64,000 nucleotides of DNA from Icerya purchasi. Its lineage: Eukaryota; Arthropoda; Insecta; Hemiptera; Monophlebidae. The position numbers were made by a program, and so were the translations under genes. The notes beneath the pieces were generated by a model that did not search any database, had not been told where the DNA came from, and saw nothing but the letters and a program-made list of their open reading frames with translations. Below are positions 24,699 to 36,839 of this stretch, in pieces. How positions within the stretch are numbered: position 1 is the stretch's first letter; each line of letters opens with the position of its first letter. Location: assembly GCA_039619475.1 (NCBI GenBank), contig CM077115.1:148370274-148434273 (forward strand). Reading direction: 5' to 3'.

Positions 24699-25533
24699 TA
24701 ATTCCTATGACTAGTTAATTGGACACCACACCCATAAATAGACGTGTTAATGACGTGTACATGTAAAAGTTATTACTAGGCTTGAAGATAAATACATTTG
24801 TATGGGACATGTGGGTGCATATAAAATAGTACGTATTTATAAATAATATAATACACACGCGCGCGCACACATACACATACACACATTTATACTATATATA
24901 ATCATAATACGTAATAAGAAGCTTCTAAGTAATACTGGTAATAAATTTGTGTATGTGTGATAATTAAGAGGATTCAACAAATTAACTGTGCAAATTTAAC
25001 TAAGAAACGCAAGTAAAAACGAACGTGTTATCATTTGCTAAAAAAGAGAGAGAAAGAAAATGAAAAGGACAATCAATTCCGTTTTATGATACAATCAATG
25101 TACTATGTATAGTTTTCGTATTATTTAGCTTTCAATATATCAATTATTAAATAACGTCTATAGCCGTACGTGAAATTGATAAATAAATTTTAATAAATTA
25201 GATATTTCAGTAATTTTGAAATATTTATTTAATATTGAACAGGACAGTAAAAGAAGAAGGAACATTGAATATATCTTTCATGCTTTTTTACGATAAATGA
25301 CTAGTTGCTATTGTTAAGTACTGTACAATCCTTTTTTTCCCTTAATATATACATATGTGTATATATAGTTGTAAAGGTAAATTTATATGCATGTATGTAT
25401 ATTATATACAATATTTCCAAATTAGCATATCTCTGTAAAATTTAAAAAGAGGGGGGGGGGGTAAAAGTATGATTTTATACGAAATAAGCATAAATAATGA
25501 ATGTATTATATATGAAAAAAAAGTAAATATATG

Positions 25534-25537
<4 letters not shown>

Positions 25538-25576
<39 letters not shown>

Positions 25577-25585
25577 ATATATATG
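25538..25585. repeat. (TA)n-(TG)n compound microsatellite
   Basis: TA dinucleotides run into GTGTGTGTG and back into TA repeats. Confidence 0.9.
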
Positions 25586-25973
25586 TATAAATTTTTCTAT
25601 TTCTACGTACTATGTACATAACAATATATGGGAATAACAAATGATAACAATGCATATGAAAAAATAAATATTTGTTATCTTAGTCTCAAACGCGCTATTA
25701 TCATTTAATGCGCCAAGTAGTACCTACCTATGTATATATACATGTGTAAATTATATATCCGATAAGGAATATATGTACACAGATATATTATTTATGTATG
25801 TATAATGTATAGTATATACAAAAGAAAAAAAAAAAAAAAAAAAAAACCGAAAAAAACGAAAAAAACGAAACGGATCAAAACGAGTAATACAAAATAATGA
25901 AACAAATGATAATTGCGCGAACCTTAAATATTCGGAAGTAACTGAAAGGGAAATTTAGAACAGTGTTTGACGG

Positions 25974-26153
25974 CTATTCTAGTTGTTCTAAAAAATTAGG
26001 AGATTTAAAGTATTCCGGGACCGGATCATCTAATCTAGATATCACTTTGTATATTGCTTTTTTCCAGGATTGTTCGGCATCCTTTTTAGTTAAAATTGCC
26101 TTGTAAAATTCCTTTAATGTCTGCTCTATCACGTATCGAAAATTTGGCGGCAC
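25974..26153 (-). CDS. pros: Prospero coding exon 4 (C-terminal Prospero domain, stop)
   Basis: The 180-nt terminal coding exon encodes residues 1291-1349, from [16 protein letters not shown] through [20 protein letters not shown] to the C-terminal [10 protein letters not shown], then TAG (25974-25976). The ending matches the invariant C-terminus of insect Prospero, and the exon phase fits exon 3. The acceptor is TTATTTCAG|GTG with a pyrimidine-rich tract. Downstream is A+T-rich sequence where the 3' UTR must lie; no polyadenylation site was assigned. Confidence 0.95.
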   Translation of the reverse strand: MPPNFRYVIEQTLKEFYKAILTKKDAEQSWKKAIYKVISRLDDPVPEYFKSPNFLEQLE

Positions 26154-27360
26154 CTGAAATAACGAAAAAAGATTTATAAAGTTGCGGTAATATAATGTTG
26201 TGTCATGTAAAACTCTTTTCATCTTTGTCGTAATTCTTTTAGAAGGGAGGACAACGAAGCTTCTCCGAAAGTCCAAAGTTTTCCTTTTAGACGATACGAA
26301 ATTTAGGCGCGGTTAGATCTCGCACAGACGTAAAACTTTAAAACAAAATGTATTGATGTTAATATTTTTTTTTGCTACAATAACGAAGTTTAATTTGTGC
26401 TATTAAGAGAGCGGGATATTTAGGGTTGTAATTCTAAATGTTTCTTAAATTACTCGAACAACAGATTATTTTAAACTAATTCGGTGGCGCATCCATTATC
26501 GTGTCGATTCTTTTTTTTTCGATCAATGACCAGTTTTACAAAGTTTACCTTTAAAACAGTTCTTAACTATTAAAATATAAATTCTGAAAATATTAAAATA
26601 GTATGCAGGCTGCGTTTAATAGAAAAGTAAAAAAATTGAGCTGAAACTGTCTGGAAAATTTTTACAACGTCTCGCATTACATGTAAATGCGTGGTCTCGG
26701 CTACGTAACGAGAGATCGTATCGTATTTTAAACATGGTTAGTAGTCAGTGGACGAGACGATTTGCCATGCACGTAAAAAAGGTTTACGCGAGTGTAGATT
26801 AAATTTTGGCGGATAACTTGATTATATGAAAAAAAAAAAATTCTTAAAAGATGTACTCAAGTGATGAATTTTCAACTGGATAACATTTATTTTGGGTTTC
26901 TTCAACCAGGGAAAATGTATAAGACGTTCAGTTAAAAATGGGATAGAATTAAAAATTTTACGATGTGACATTTGAACTGATACTCTACCTAAGCAGGCAG
27001 TAATACCTACATATGAATATGCTAAAATTATAACCAGTCTATTACGGGAAGGCACATTTATTTGCTAGTGTTTATCTTCTTTAAGTGTTTATGGTATTAT
27101 AGAGAAGAAGGACAAGATTGTGTATCCTTTTGTAGATTCATCGTCTGAATACGTCGTTTAGAAGCTTACTTACGTTTTAAGGATCAGAAAACGGCTTGAA
27201 TAGCGATTACAAAATACGAAATGATCGTAAAATAGTTTGTTAATAGCCCCCCCCCCCCAAAAAAAAAAAAAAAAAAAATTACGGTTTTTCATTTGAATTT
27301 AATTCAGCGCTTAGAAAACTTATTCCGAATTCGGATATTTTCTTTCCTTTAGAAACTTAC

Positions 27361-27502
27361 TTCGATGTGATTATTGCGGTTGTAGTGTAGGTTTAGAACG
27401 CGATATATTTCGTCATCTCTGCTTACTACTAAATCTTCTATAGACTTCTCTTCGGCCACCGCTTGCCTTGCGTATTTTTCCATTTGAATGTAATAAAATT
27501 CC
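27361..27502 (-). CDS. pros: Prospero coding exon 3 (homeodomain end / Prospero domain)
   Basis: The 142-nt exon completes Arg1243 and encodes residues 1244-1290, running from [13 protein letters not shown] to [15 protein letters not shown]. This is the last homeodomain helix and the start of the Prospero domain. The two domains fold as one unit that binds DNA and masks the export signal. Acceptor CATTTCAG|GG (AG at 27503-27504) and donor GAA|GTAAGT are both strong. In-frame translation continues into intron sequence on both sides, so the exon must be trimmed to these sites. Confidence 0.95.
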
Positions 27503-28386
27503 CTGAAATGGAGAGAAAAAAAACGTTGTATAATTATTTTCGACATTTCGTTGTTTTTCACTGTTATTATTATGATTTCAATATTTCGTCGTTAAAAAAG
27601 ACACGGTGTATATGTGTGTTTTATTTACTTTTTTGTTGTTTTTTGCGAAATAGAATAACGACATGTGAATGCGGTTATCGAAATATCCAAATTTCGTTTA
27701 TTGAACTTGAACAATGAGCGCGTTTAATATTTCAGAAAGGTTTATTCCTCCCCCCTACGTGCAATACAATGAATTTTGCAGAAAACTAACAAAAAGGTAA
27801 GTTGAATTATGACGTTATTTATTATTATTATTTTTTAAATTAATTAAATCCATTAATGTTTTGTTTTTTAATTCAAATTCTGATACTAGACTTTTTTTCC
27901 CCTTGCTCTTTTTGATAATTGCATTCGCAAATAAACAAGAGATTAAAGCTGTTTGTTTTATTTTTTTTTGAAATTTGAGTTCGTGGACAAACATTAACCC
28001 TCAACGCAAGTGATGATAATTCCCCCGATATTTTCAATTGCCGTTTCAATATCGAACGAAATACAGATTTCTCTAACCCAACTAATCACAATCTACGGTA
28101 TACTTGGTTTTCTGTATCACAGAATTGTTGCGAATAACAATGCTATAGATGAAATACTGATAGAGATTCAGGTGATGATGTGATACGTAAAAATGAAGAG
28201 TGTTACCACGTAACTTTTTAAACAGTAAAGTCGAAATTTCATTTTGAAAATTGTTGCTCAGTGTATTTCTGAGATTGTATGAAAAAAAAAGCTTAAGTAC
28301 CGCCGAGAAAAAAAAAAATCTAAGAATGGCTTACGAAAATTTTTTTTTTAGTAAGATGCATGATATATATTTCAAGAGTGGAAAAT

Positions 28387-28431
28387 TATATATATATACA
28401 TACATATATATATATATATATATACATACAC

Positions 28432-28463
<32 letters not shown>

Positions 28464-28492
28464 ATATATATATATATACATACATATATAAA
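28387..28492. repeat. (TA)n microsatellite in pros intron 2
   Basis: TA repeats broken by CATACA units. They produce artificial Ile/Tyr-rich open frames on both strands. Confidence 0.95.
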
Positions 28493-28616
28493 TTGGCTGT
28501 ATCCTTTAAGGTGTAAATTTTTTGTAAAATACACCCCGATAATTATTGACTTTCTTACGAGGGATATTATAATTCTAATTTGTCGATGTACAAGGTTTCC
28601 ATACAATAACTCTTAT

Positions 28617-28785
28617 GTTCTCTCTTTTCCTTCTTTGTCAGTTGTTCCTATTCTAGTTTCTTTCATTCATTCTATCTTGCACCAGATTAAAATCGAATAC
28701 GTTATGTTCTATTTAAGCTATTACTTAGATTTCTTGGTTGATTGGACTGTTGCTTTTAGCGCACTCAAAAAAAAAAAAAAAAAAA
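28617..28785 (+). mobile_element. LINE 3' tail with poly-A (pros intron 2)
   Basis: A T/C-rich stretch ending in CCAGATTAAAATCGAAT, then a CTTGGTTGATTGG-like segment and an A run (28767-28785). It shares this order with 32485-32738 and 54545-54807, consistent with 5'-truncated copies of one non-LTR family. No coding sequence remains. Confidence 0.5.
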
Positions 28786-28789
28786 GTTA

Positions 28790-30069
28790 CAAGGTTTGTT
28801 CAAAAAAAGGTTAAATTTTTGAAATTTCGTTCGAACTGTGTAAGATTTGAATTCGTGCGTCATGCTACACCTAGAGCGGTATTTTTGCGAAACAAAACGA
28901 GGCGCTTACCGCATTACGATAGTTTGAAGAGCGATTGAGTGAACACGCGCAGTCAACACTCTGCGAAGTAGTGTGAAAGTAGAAATGAAGGAGTTTGTGG
29001 AGCAACGTTGTGTAACATTAAATTTTGCTTTAACGTCGGCAAATCTTTTTCTGAAACGTGGGCATTGCTTCAGTAAATCCATAAGGGGAGGACTGTATGA
29101 GCCGTACACAATGTTACGAGAGGTTTGCGAGTTTCAAATCGGGCAGATCATCGACACCAAGGAAAATGCAACGTCAGGACGACCCTCGATGTCAACAAAT
29201 GATGAAAACACTGATCCTGTGGAAATCGTCGTTTAATCGTGCGGGAGGTTACAGAAGAAGCCGGGATCAGCATTGGGTCGTGTCACGCGAAATTTTGACA
29301 GAAAAAATTGGCATGCACCGTGTCTCAGCAAAAATAGTGCCAGCCTCCTCACAAAAAGAAAACCGTGTCAACATCAGCCAACAATTACATCATCGTGCTA
29401 ACATTATCATCACAGGTGACGAAACTTGGATTTACGGATATAACATTGAAATGAAGGGACAATCGTCACAATGGGTTGGCCAGCATTCGCCACGTCTCCA
29501 AAGAAAGCACGCATTGATCGTTCAAACATGAAGTCCATGTTGATTGTTTTCTTTGACTACCGTGGAGTTGTTCATCGAGAATTCGTATCACAAGGTCGGA
29601 CAGTTAACAAGGAGTTCTACGTGGAAGTTTTAAGGCGTTTGCGGGAAGTTGCGTGACGGAAGAGGCCCGAACTGTGGGAAAACAAAAATTGTATCCTGTA
29701 CCATGACAACGCGCCAAGTCACTCGTCTTTGCCTGTTGGCCAATTTTTGGCCAATATTCTTCCCTATCCTTCCTTCTCTATATATATGGCTCCGGCAGAC
29801 TTTTTCCTATTTCCGAAACTAAAATCCACCTTGAAAGAATGTCGTTTTCAAAGTATAGAAGAAAATCGGAGAGAAATCACAGGCACAGCTACGAGCATCA
29901 TAGCAAACGAGTTCCAGGGAGCAAACGATCAGTGGAAAAAACGATGGAACCACTGGCGCATAGCAAGCAAGAGGGAGTACTTTGAAAGAGACAAACGTGT
30001 GTAAAATTGTAAGTATTACAATAAAAAGATTTTGTGATGAAAGTTCGGTCTTTTTTTGAACAGATTTCG
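28790..30069 (+). mobile_element. mariner element, about 1.28 kb, in pros intron 2
   Basis: Ends read CAAGGTTTGTTCAAAAAAAG (28790) and, reverse-complemented from 30069, CGAAATCTGTTCAAAAAAAG. TA is present on both sides (28788-28789 and 30070-30071). Length and ends fit a full-length mariner. The insertion is in the sense opposite to pros. Confidence 0.88.
28973..30004 (+). pseudogene. Broken mariner transposase
   Basis: Several frames together give a mariner transposase. The N-terminal HTH region has IKFCFNVGKSFSETWALLQ and SRTQCYERFASFKSGR. The catalytic core has ITGDETWIYGYNIEMKGQSS (first Asp), MLIVFFDYRGVVHREFVSQG, YHDNAPSHSS (second Asp) and MAPADFFLFPKLKSTLKE (third Asp). Only 30 residues separate the second and third aspartates, where mariner has 34, because the PQPPYSPDLAP region is shortened. 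With at least three frame changes and stops, the copy is dead. Confidence 0.88.
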
Positions 30070-32261
30070 TATATTCATTATTCTTTTTTTCAATGATGTA
30101 ACATGACACCAAATTCGTTTTTTTTTTTTTCTTTTCTATTTTTCGAACATAGCTAATAAGATGTCAAATTGTAAAACGAAAATTAAAATTTCAAAAATTT
30201 GATTTCAAAATAGACCCGATTAGTTTACATATTAGCATTAAAAGAATATACCTTAAACATGCGTGCAGAGAGAACTCAAAAACAAATGTTAGAAGCTATT
30301 AAAGTACTTTTTATTGTCGAAGATTACGCATGTGTTTTTTGTTGTTTTTTTTTAGAAGACACTAAATTTCCCTTTCCGTATAAATCTTTTCCGGGGGAGC
30401 AAATTGAAATTTCCCCTCCCTTAAATTCCCGCAGCTGCGGTTATAATTTTTTTTTTTTTTTTTTTTGAAAAAATGATTGAGCGTGCATAAAAATATTGCA
30501 TATTTATTTTTTTATAAATATTATCGAGGTAATTTATTTTTATTCTGCTGCGGTAGAATGGGCACTGAAATCTTTTTGGAGGTATTATTGAAAATTGATT
30601 TATGTGCAAATTTTTGTATAGAACAATTTTATTAATCTTGCTTGCAAATAGAGATGTAAAAAATCATCGGACGGTTAAATCGGAAATGGAGCATAATTTA
30701 TGGGTAATCTTCTTTTTCTTCGCTGTTTATATTACCGGGTTTTCGTCATTACGACGGGAGAGCGGGGTGTTCTCATTCTGAAAAATACCTGGCTATTATG
30801 CGGGTAAGGACACCTACTTTGACCAGTTGTGAAAGTAAGAAGGTATATATAGAGTACAAGGATGTCGTCGTGTGTAGACACACGCGCGACGACTATGAGG
30901 TAAAAGGGATATACTACTAAGTGGTTTTCAGCAGCACGCCGATGACTGAGTTAGCATGCTGCTCTCTCTGTATGTCTTTTAAGTAGCTGGCTGATGATGT
31001 GTGTATTATTATCGCGTCTCGTCGTTTAATGATAAATACCCTCATTTTTATGCTGCAGAAGTTGCCCGCACTTATTACCGACCACTTGATGATAGATACA
31101 TACGCACACATATGCACATACATACCGGTAGTACACCTTGGTGGGAAACGGTAGGAGAAAATTAAAAAATACGCGAACGAGTAGGATGCATCGAGTGTAT
31201 GAAAAATGCCGCTTTGCCGAAGAAAGAATTTGTAACTAGAGATACCAAGTGTTTTTTTTGTGCGTTTTTTTTTTTTAAATTGGTTTGTTGACGTGAACAT
31301 CAGTGCAAGGAAGCGAAAACAGGAGGAGGAAAAAGTTTTCTATTCTTGAACGTTGTTACAGATATTAAGGATAATAGAGAGTAAAAGCAGTTTGAGGGTA
31401 GGAACAACGGAAGTAGAGGTGAAAAAGAATATAAGTTGCATCGATAAAAGATTCAATAGAATGAAATAAAAGGACGACAACTATTATTCATGATCGACGT
31501 CACAAAGAAAGTGAGTGAAAGGGCACAACGAAGAGGTTATAATAAAGTAGATATGTAGAGGTGAGAAATGAGAAAGTGTGCCGTTGGAAGGAGACTCTAT
31601 GATGAAGTCGAAGGCGGCAAATAACTGAGATTGTGCGGAGTGTTTTAAGGAAGGAAAGTCTAGGAACTGCGAACGAGGAGGAAGAGATGGTTGAATCAAG
31701 GGGTAAAAGGAGCCGGAGAATTGAAAAACAAATGGAATAGAAGTCGAATCATAGTCTAGTATGGGTCATTTAAGGAAAGAAAAGTAATATTGCAAAACGT
31801 GCTCGTGTTTTCTTGATAGATAATAATTGTCAAAGATGAGCGTTCTCTAACTGCGATAACGTTCTCATATCGGCGGAACCGTCTTTGGCAGTAACAGTGG
31901 ATTCGTGAGATTCGTTTCTGTTCTTATTGTACATACCTTTCGTTTTCAGAAAAAATTTTAAACTTTATTATTTTCTGTTTCAGATTTTGATAATTCGCAA
32001 TTTTTGTTTTCAGGTATGCTGAAGGGGGCTTCTTTTATTCTACTACAAGTACATACAGAGGGTATGTTTGAGCAGAAACTTGATCACAATATCGGTGTTT
32101 ACTCGTACTACGCCATTACGTTAACTTGTGTAAAAGTTGCCGTTGAAAAAGGAAAGCATCGCATTCCTGTGTTTGCAAAGTAACCGCAAAAATGCCGACG
32201 ATTTCAATGTTTTTTTTTTTTTTTTTTTTTTTTTTTATGGCCTGGCGGCTAAACCGGTTCT

Positions 32262-32266
32262 TATAC

Positions 32267-32316
<50 letters not shown>
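32262..32316. repeat. (TA)n microsatellite in pros intron 2
   Basis: TA run next to a long T tract (32211-32236). Confidence 0.95.
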
Positions 32317-32320
<4 letters not shown>

Positions 32321-32484
32321 ATGCAGTTGGTTTCTTCTAACAATTTTGATGAAATTCATCGATTAGGGGGTTTTCAAAGTCTTATCACCGGGGAAATTGG
32401 ATTAAACAAGCAATTTAAAAGGGTAGCGAATTGTGTTCGTTTTAATGATCATTGTATTTTTTATTAAAAGTAGTACGCTTAATT

Positions 32485-32738
32485 TAATGGGGTTCCAGTG
32501 TTCATCCCTCTCGGTGGAGCGTTCTGCCTTATATTCTTATTTGCTTAAGCTTGGACTTCCTACCCCTTATTGTGCATCCTATATCCTGTCCTTTCCTTCC
32601 CCACTAATTATTCCTGCTATTTGTTCCTTTTTAGTTAAAATTTCTGATCGAATCAAAATATAACCGACTTCTTTCCTTACCTTTTGTTTCTGGGTAAAGG
32701 TCCTTGGTTGACGAGCCCAAAAAAAAAAAAAAAAAAAA
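32485..32738 (+). mobile_element. LINE 3' tail with poly-A (pros intron 2)
   Basis: T/C-rich sequence, then CTGATCGAATCAAAATATAA, GGGTAAAGGTCCTTGGTTG and an A run (32719-32738). It matches the layout of the tail at 54545-54807 (CTGACCGGATTAAAAT ... CTTGGTTG ... A run). Only the extreme 3' end of a non-LTR element remains. Confidence 0.6.
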
Positions 32739-32827
32739 TTTAATGGGGTTTACTTAATACACTTATTTATTTCAGTAAACAGAAAGGCTAAAAGCAGTTA
32801 ACTCTTTTTTTTCTTTTTCTTTCTTTT

Positions 32828-32945
32828 TCTTTTTTTTTTTTTTTTTTTCTGGGCGTGTCACTAATTATTAGAAGTTTTAATGTGCGACAGCGGGATTCTA
32901 ACCTGGAGGTTCTAGCCGAACGAAACACCACTGCCTAACGATTTT
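32828..32945 (-). mobile_element. tRNA-headed SINE (minus strand)
   Basis: On the minus strand an A-box-like GTTAGGCAGTGG is followed about 32 nt later by a B-box-like GGTTAGAATCCC, then a short body and a long A tract (T tract on plus, 32829-32850). No tRNA cloverleaf can be completed, so this is a SINE rather than a tRNA gene. Confidence 0.6.
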
Positions 32946-33618
32946 TTGTGAAACATTATTGATTGATTCAAAAATTATATAGATATATATATATAACTCG
33001 ATTGTTTAGACCTCGCTATGGAACGCACCGTCTGCATATCCGGAGGTTAGTCTTTTGTAAGAATTAGAGAACTACTGCTAATTTCAATTGACTCATTCTC
33101 CACAAAATAATAACCTTTTTTTTTTTTTTTTTTTCATGGTGATCAGAATAACTCTCAGAAATTTGTGTACCAATTTTTATTATAATATCTATGTTATACA
33201 CTTCCGTAACGTTAAAACATTACAGAATATTACCGGCAGCGTAATAATGATACATAGTCATTAATTATAGGAATATCGTAATGTTGTCCGTTTACAGTTA
33301 AGCTTATTTAACGTTTATCGCGTCTAGAGTAAATAAGCAAGATTATCTCTGCAGCACATGCGACATTAGGAACATATGCGAGACTATACGTTTGGTTTTT
33401 CTTAACTTTTTCCTACGTACAATATTAAAATATCAGATTTGCTCAGCCTCTGTTGTGACGAGGGAAACTGTACCAATTAGCTCATCTGCGAAATATGTCC
33501 AAAATCGAACACACTTTTAATTATAAAATATTTTAATTTAAACTGTTGAGTAAACAAAAAAAAAAACAAAAAAACAAAAAAAAACGAAGAAAAATGTGAA
33601 AGTAAAAACGGTATTTAC

Positions 33619-33773
33619 CTGAAATTGGAGAACCATTTTACCAGCTGAGCTGTATTTCCTTTGTTGAATCTGATGTCCGGGAAGTACGTCTTTAGGACGG
33701 CGGAACTTGGATATCGCACCCAGAAGAACATCAGTTTCGCTTTCCGCAGGTGCATCGGAGTAAGAGTTGCTAA
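33619..33773 (-). CDS. pros: Prospero coding exon 2 (start of homeo-Prospero domain)
   Basis: The 155-nt exon encodes residues 1192-1242 and the first two bases of Arg1243. The translation contains [40 protein letters not shown] and then F. This is the atypical homeodomain half of the homeo-Prospero domain, with the recognition-helix WFSNF motif. The 3' end is CAG|GTAAAT (donor G at 33618). The exon is too short to stand out as an open frame and was found by following the family sequence. If the AG acceptor at 33780-33781 is used instead of the AC acceptor, the exon starts at 33779 and gains Lys-His in frame. Confidence 0.95.
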
Positions 33774-33792
33774 GTGTTTCTATGTTAAGGAG
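33774..33792 (-). promoter_or_regulatory. pros: U12-type branch site and AC acceptor of pros intron 1
   Basis: The minus strand reads CTCCTTAAC (33792-33784), matching the U12 branch-site consensus TTCCTTAAC at eight of nine positions. It is followed by ATAGAAACAC, then TTAGCAACT of exon 2. The branch adenosine lies about 11 nt from the terminal AC, within the tight spacing typical of U12 introns, and there is no strong polypyrimidine tract. An AG at 33780-33781 within the same segment could serve the U2 pathway. Confidence 0.87.
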
Positions 33793-34999
33793 TGTTCTCT
33801 TTATGTTTTTTTAAATCTTAAATAATTATATTTATATACACGCGTACATATTTAATAGGTTAAAATTGTGAAAAAACAAAAAGATAAATAAAACATGGCG
33901 CTGTTTAAATATTTCCCTTTGTACCGATGTCGGTGTATAATATTTTTCGGAATGAAAAAGAAGAGCAAGTTATTATTTTATCGGCGCAGAGGGGAAAAAT
34001 AAAAACAAAAAAGCAAAAAAATCCACCCGCAACAAATTTCTCTGTTTATTTCTGCGTGAGTACTAAGCGGACAGTTTTTTTTTCGATGTGCGCTCACCAA
34101 TGTTAAGTAGTGTTCAGAGAGATATGATAGAATGATAAAATTATACGGAGGACACGTGCCAAAAGACACAAATCTCAGTACCGTGTCAAATCAATCGAAG
34201 TTAATAATGCACATGTATGCGATTTATTAATAATATGTACTTATTCGAATTATTACGTTTATAAGGAAAAGAATCGTTAATTATTAATTACTGGAAAATT
34301 GTTAATAAATTATTTATATCAGCGAGAACGTTGTTATTTCACAGTATTCTCGTTCATTTTAACATATAAATAATGCGATAAAATGTCCACAAACACATTA
34401 CATAAATATACATATAGCTTATGAGGAACAACGTCAAAAAGAAGATTTAATGTGGTTTCTTTGACTACAGAAAACCGCATAACGGATTATTCGTAAACGG
34501 ATTTAGGTTTTGTTGTGGGGTTTCGCTCTGTGGATCAAATTTATTAATAACGCACTGCTCAATTCTGACACGGGTTTAATATGCTTTTCGTCGATATTCT
34601 AATGTTATTAAATATGTAGCCGCGTCGTTACTCAATTTCTTTTCCCGACTTTGTTCCTTTCATATTTTCCCCCCCTTCATTTCCATTAGTAGTATTCGAC
34701 GAAAATGAAAACTGTTAAATAAAATTTTAACAATTTCCTTTTTTTTTTTTCTGATCATTTTAATATGGCTTAATCGTTCATTTTGGCTTTTGCAGAAGAT
34801 TGTTCAAAAACACATATCTTTTCGAATTAACCCCATTTCTCGCTAAGGAGATAATTTTACCTTAAATAAATATTCAGATTTTTAGAACAATTTAAATTTC
34901 TATCTTCCTTAAAATATAAAAACTAAACTTTATCTTCTCTGCCTTACGCTTTATAGTTTGCACGTGTGCGAATAGTATTTGTACGAACGTATTAATTTG

Positions 35000-35655
35000 T
35001 TTCCCCCTCTTTATGACAGCTATCCTTTTCAAGAGCTACCAGATTGACTTTCTTTGAGTTGCCGGGCATTCAGACTTCGTCGGGATGGAATCTGCAGCTT
35101 CTAATGCTTCTAATGCTTCTAATGGGCGTTTTATTAGCAATATACCGTACCACAATATTTTCTGATCCCGATATCTTTCACTTAACCCTATTCCCCTTTC
35201 TCGTCTCTGTATAGTCCTATTACTTCCCTCGTCTGCGTCGATCTATAATTACTAAACTATCTAACCTCTTCATTTCTCGCACACACTCTTTTCCTTCTTT
35301 TCTAAACCGCTTTCCCTTGGCAAAAACACATCTTCTAATTATCCATTGCATCCCGGAAGTTCCTATTACTGACGCTTTCGAGTGTTTACGTCTACTATCC
35401 GGCGAGCATGAGTTACTCCATTCTCAACGCTTAAAAAACCCGCGATCTTCCTGCTCCTCCCTATAATATGCCATCTATGTGTTTTGTCTCTAGCTATCCT
35501 CTCCATTATTCCTGTTCTAGAAAAGTGTTCCACATTTAATCAAATAAAAATATAGAGCTCTTATCCTGCTTCATCTACTCTTCTATTTCGGCTAATATTC
35601 TTTCTCTCTCTCTCTGTTAACCAATTTAACACTGAAAAAAAAAAAAAAAAATTTT
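35000..35655 (+). pseudogene. Non-LTR retrotransposon 3' end with RNase H fragment and poly-A
   Basis: Near 35055-35105 one frame reads (stop)VAGHSDFVGMESAASNAS, resembling the conserved W-V-x-G-H-S...G-N/M-E-x-A-D/S end of LINE RNase H domains, with the tryptophan codon mutated to a stop. A T/C-rich stretch and an A tract (35637-35653) follow. A 10-bp unit (GCTTCTAATG) is triplicated at 35097-35125. In LINEs this domain degrades RNA during target-primed reverse transcription. This is a short 5'-truncated, decayed copy. Confidence 0.6.
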
Positions 35656-36288
35656 TGGAAAATTTTTGGTACCGTATAGAGACACACACTGATGTTCATG
35701 AATAATGTTTACGGTTGTTTCAACTGGCGACTCTGTGTCTACAACCCCTAGTATTGCGGAAATTTTTTTGCAGTCATAATTAAACAGTTGTCACTCGGAA
35801 AATCAACGTTTGCAAAAGTTCGAATGATATAGGACGCAAAAGGTGGGGTTCATTGCACCGTTGGAAATTAAGTTCGCTCCTGCAAACGACGATGATACCA
35901 CGAGGAGGATGGAAAATAAAAAGTAATAACAAAAAACAGGAACTGATTATGTTTGTTAATAGTAGTAGATTGGAAAAAATTTGCGAAATCAGGAAGTGTT
36001 TCGATAGGAAGTCAGCGTTTTCATTTAAAACGGTTGTCTTTTTTCAGCGCCTAATGACGCGTTCGTATGGCATATTCATTTCCCCCGAAAAGGAGCCATT
36101 CTTCCGTAATGAGGGTTTAACGTGCGCCACCGTTCTATTATAAAGAAACCAGATAACAACATTTCGAATTAAATGCAGGACACAACACGGCAACGATAGT
36201 GAACAGGTGAATATGTCGCCGCAGATATGTCTCGAAGATGAGTGTTGACAGTTATCAAAAATACGCTGCTGTCTCGTTGTGCGAAGCT

Positions 36289-36290
<2 letters not shown>

Positions 36291-36343
<53 letters not shown>

Positions 36344-36387
36344 GTATATATAGACACACATATAATTATATATATATATATATATAT
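36291..36387. repeat. (TA)n microsatellite in pros intron 1
   Basis: Near-pure TA repeats with a GACACACATATAAT interruption. Confidence 0.95.
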
Positions 36388-36839
36388 TCATTCCTTCTGT
36401 CACTTAATAAGTTAAAAAAAGACATATAAAAAAATAACTATTTCGCTATTGAAGATGGTACGCAAGTAATGTTCTCAACACTAGGCTCGCTCCCGCCCTA
36501 AATATATGTGTGCGTGTGAAAGCGCGTTCGTTCTCATTCACGATACATGTGAAATGCAGGAAAATGTGTGTGTGTGCGTGTATTGTGCACTTCTACTACT
36601 GTAAGTAGATAAATGTGTACACACATGAATAATATGCATATTGCTACCTTCGCCGCTTGCCTTATAGTGAAGCCGCATAATCGTATTTATAAGAACAATT
36701 GGTAATCAGTTTGTTGTTTGTTCAGCTTTGACAAACATTGCCAAACATCGGTTGCTTTTTCTTTTTTTAATATTATTATTATTACTCTTATTATTATTAT
36801 TATTATTATTATCAATTTTTACTTCTTCTCTGACAATGT

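Larger units (their letters stand above)
20226..25973. other. A+T-rich region downstream of pros, no supported gene; contains the pros 3' UTR
   Basis: About 5.7 kb of A+T-rich DNA with no open frame carrying a recognisable domain. Simple repeats include a CA-rich run (23882-23915), (TA)n at 24594-24698 and 25538-25585, and a 22-bp A run (25826-25848). Since pros ends at 25974 on the minus strand, its 3' UTR occupies the upper part. The lower boundary is unknown. Confidence 0.5.
27503..33618 (-). other. pros: pros intron 2 (6.1 kb)
   Basis: A GT-AG intron separating the two homeodomain exons. It has taken up a full-length but broken mariner (28790-30069), a LINE 3' tail immediately beside it, another LINE tail (32485-32738), a SINE (32828-32945) and (TA)n repeats. 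Positions 30.1-32.2 kb hold purine-rich sequence and short simple repeats with no supported gene. 32.95-33.6 kb shows nothing recognisable. Confidence 0.85.

Noticed and set aside
28251..28814. 187-codon open frame rich in Ile, Tyr and His
   Set aside because: It is generated by a (TA)n/(CATA)n microsatellite; the opposite strand gives a similar artefact.
32116..32467. Overlapping open frames on both strands near 32.2 kb
   Set aside because: These are products of adjacent T and TA runs, not genes.
36169..36429. Open frames around 36.3 kb
   Set aside because: Encoded by (TA)n repeats.
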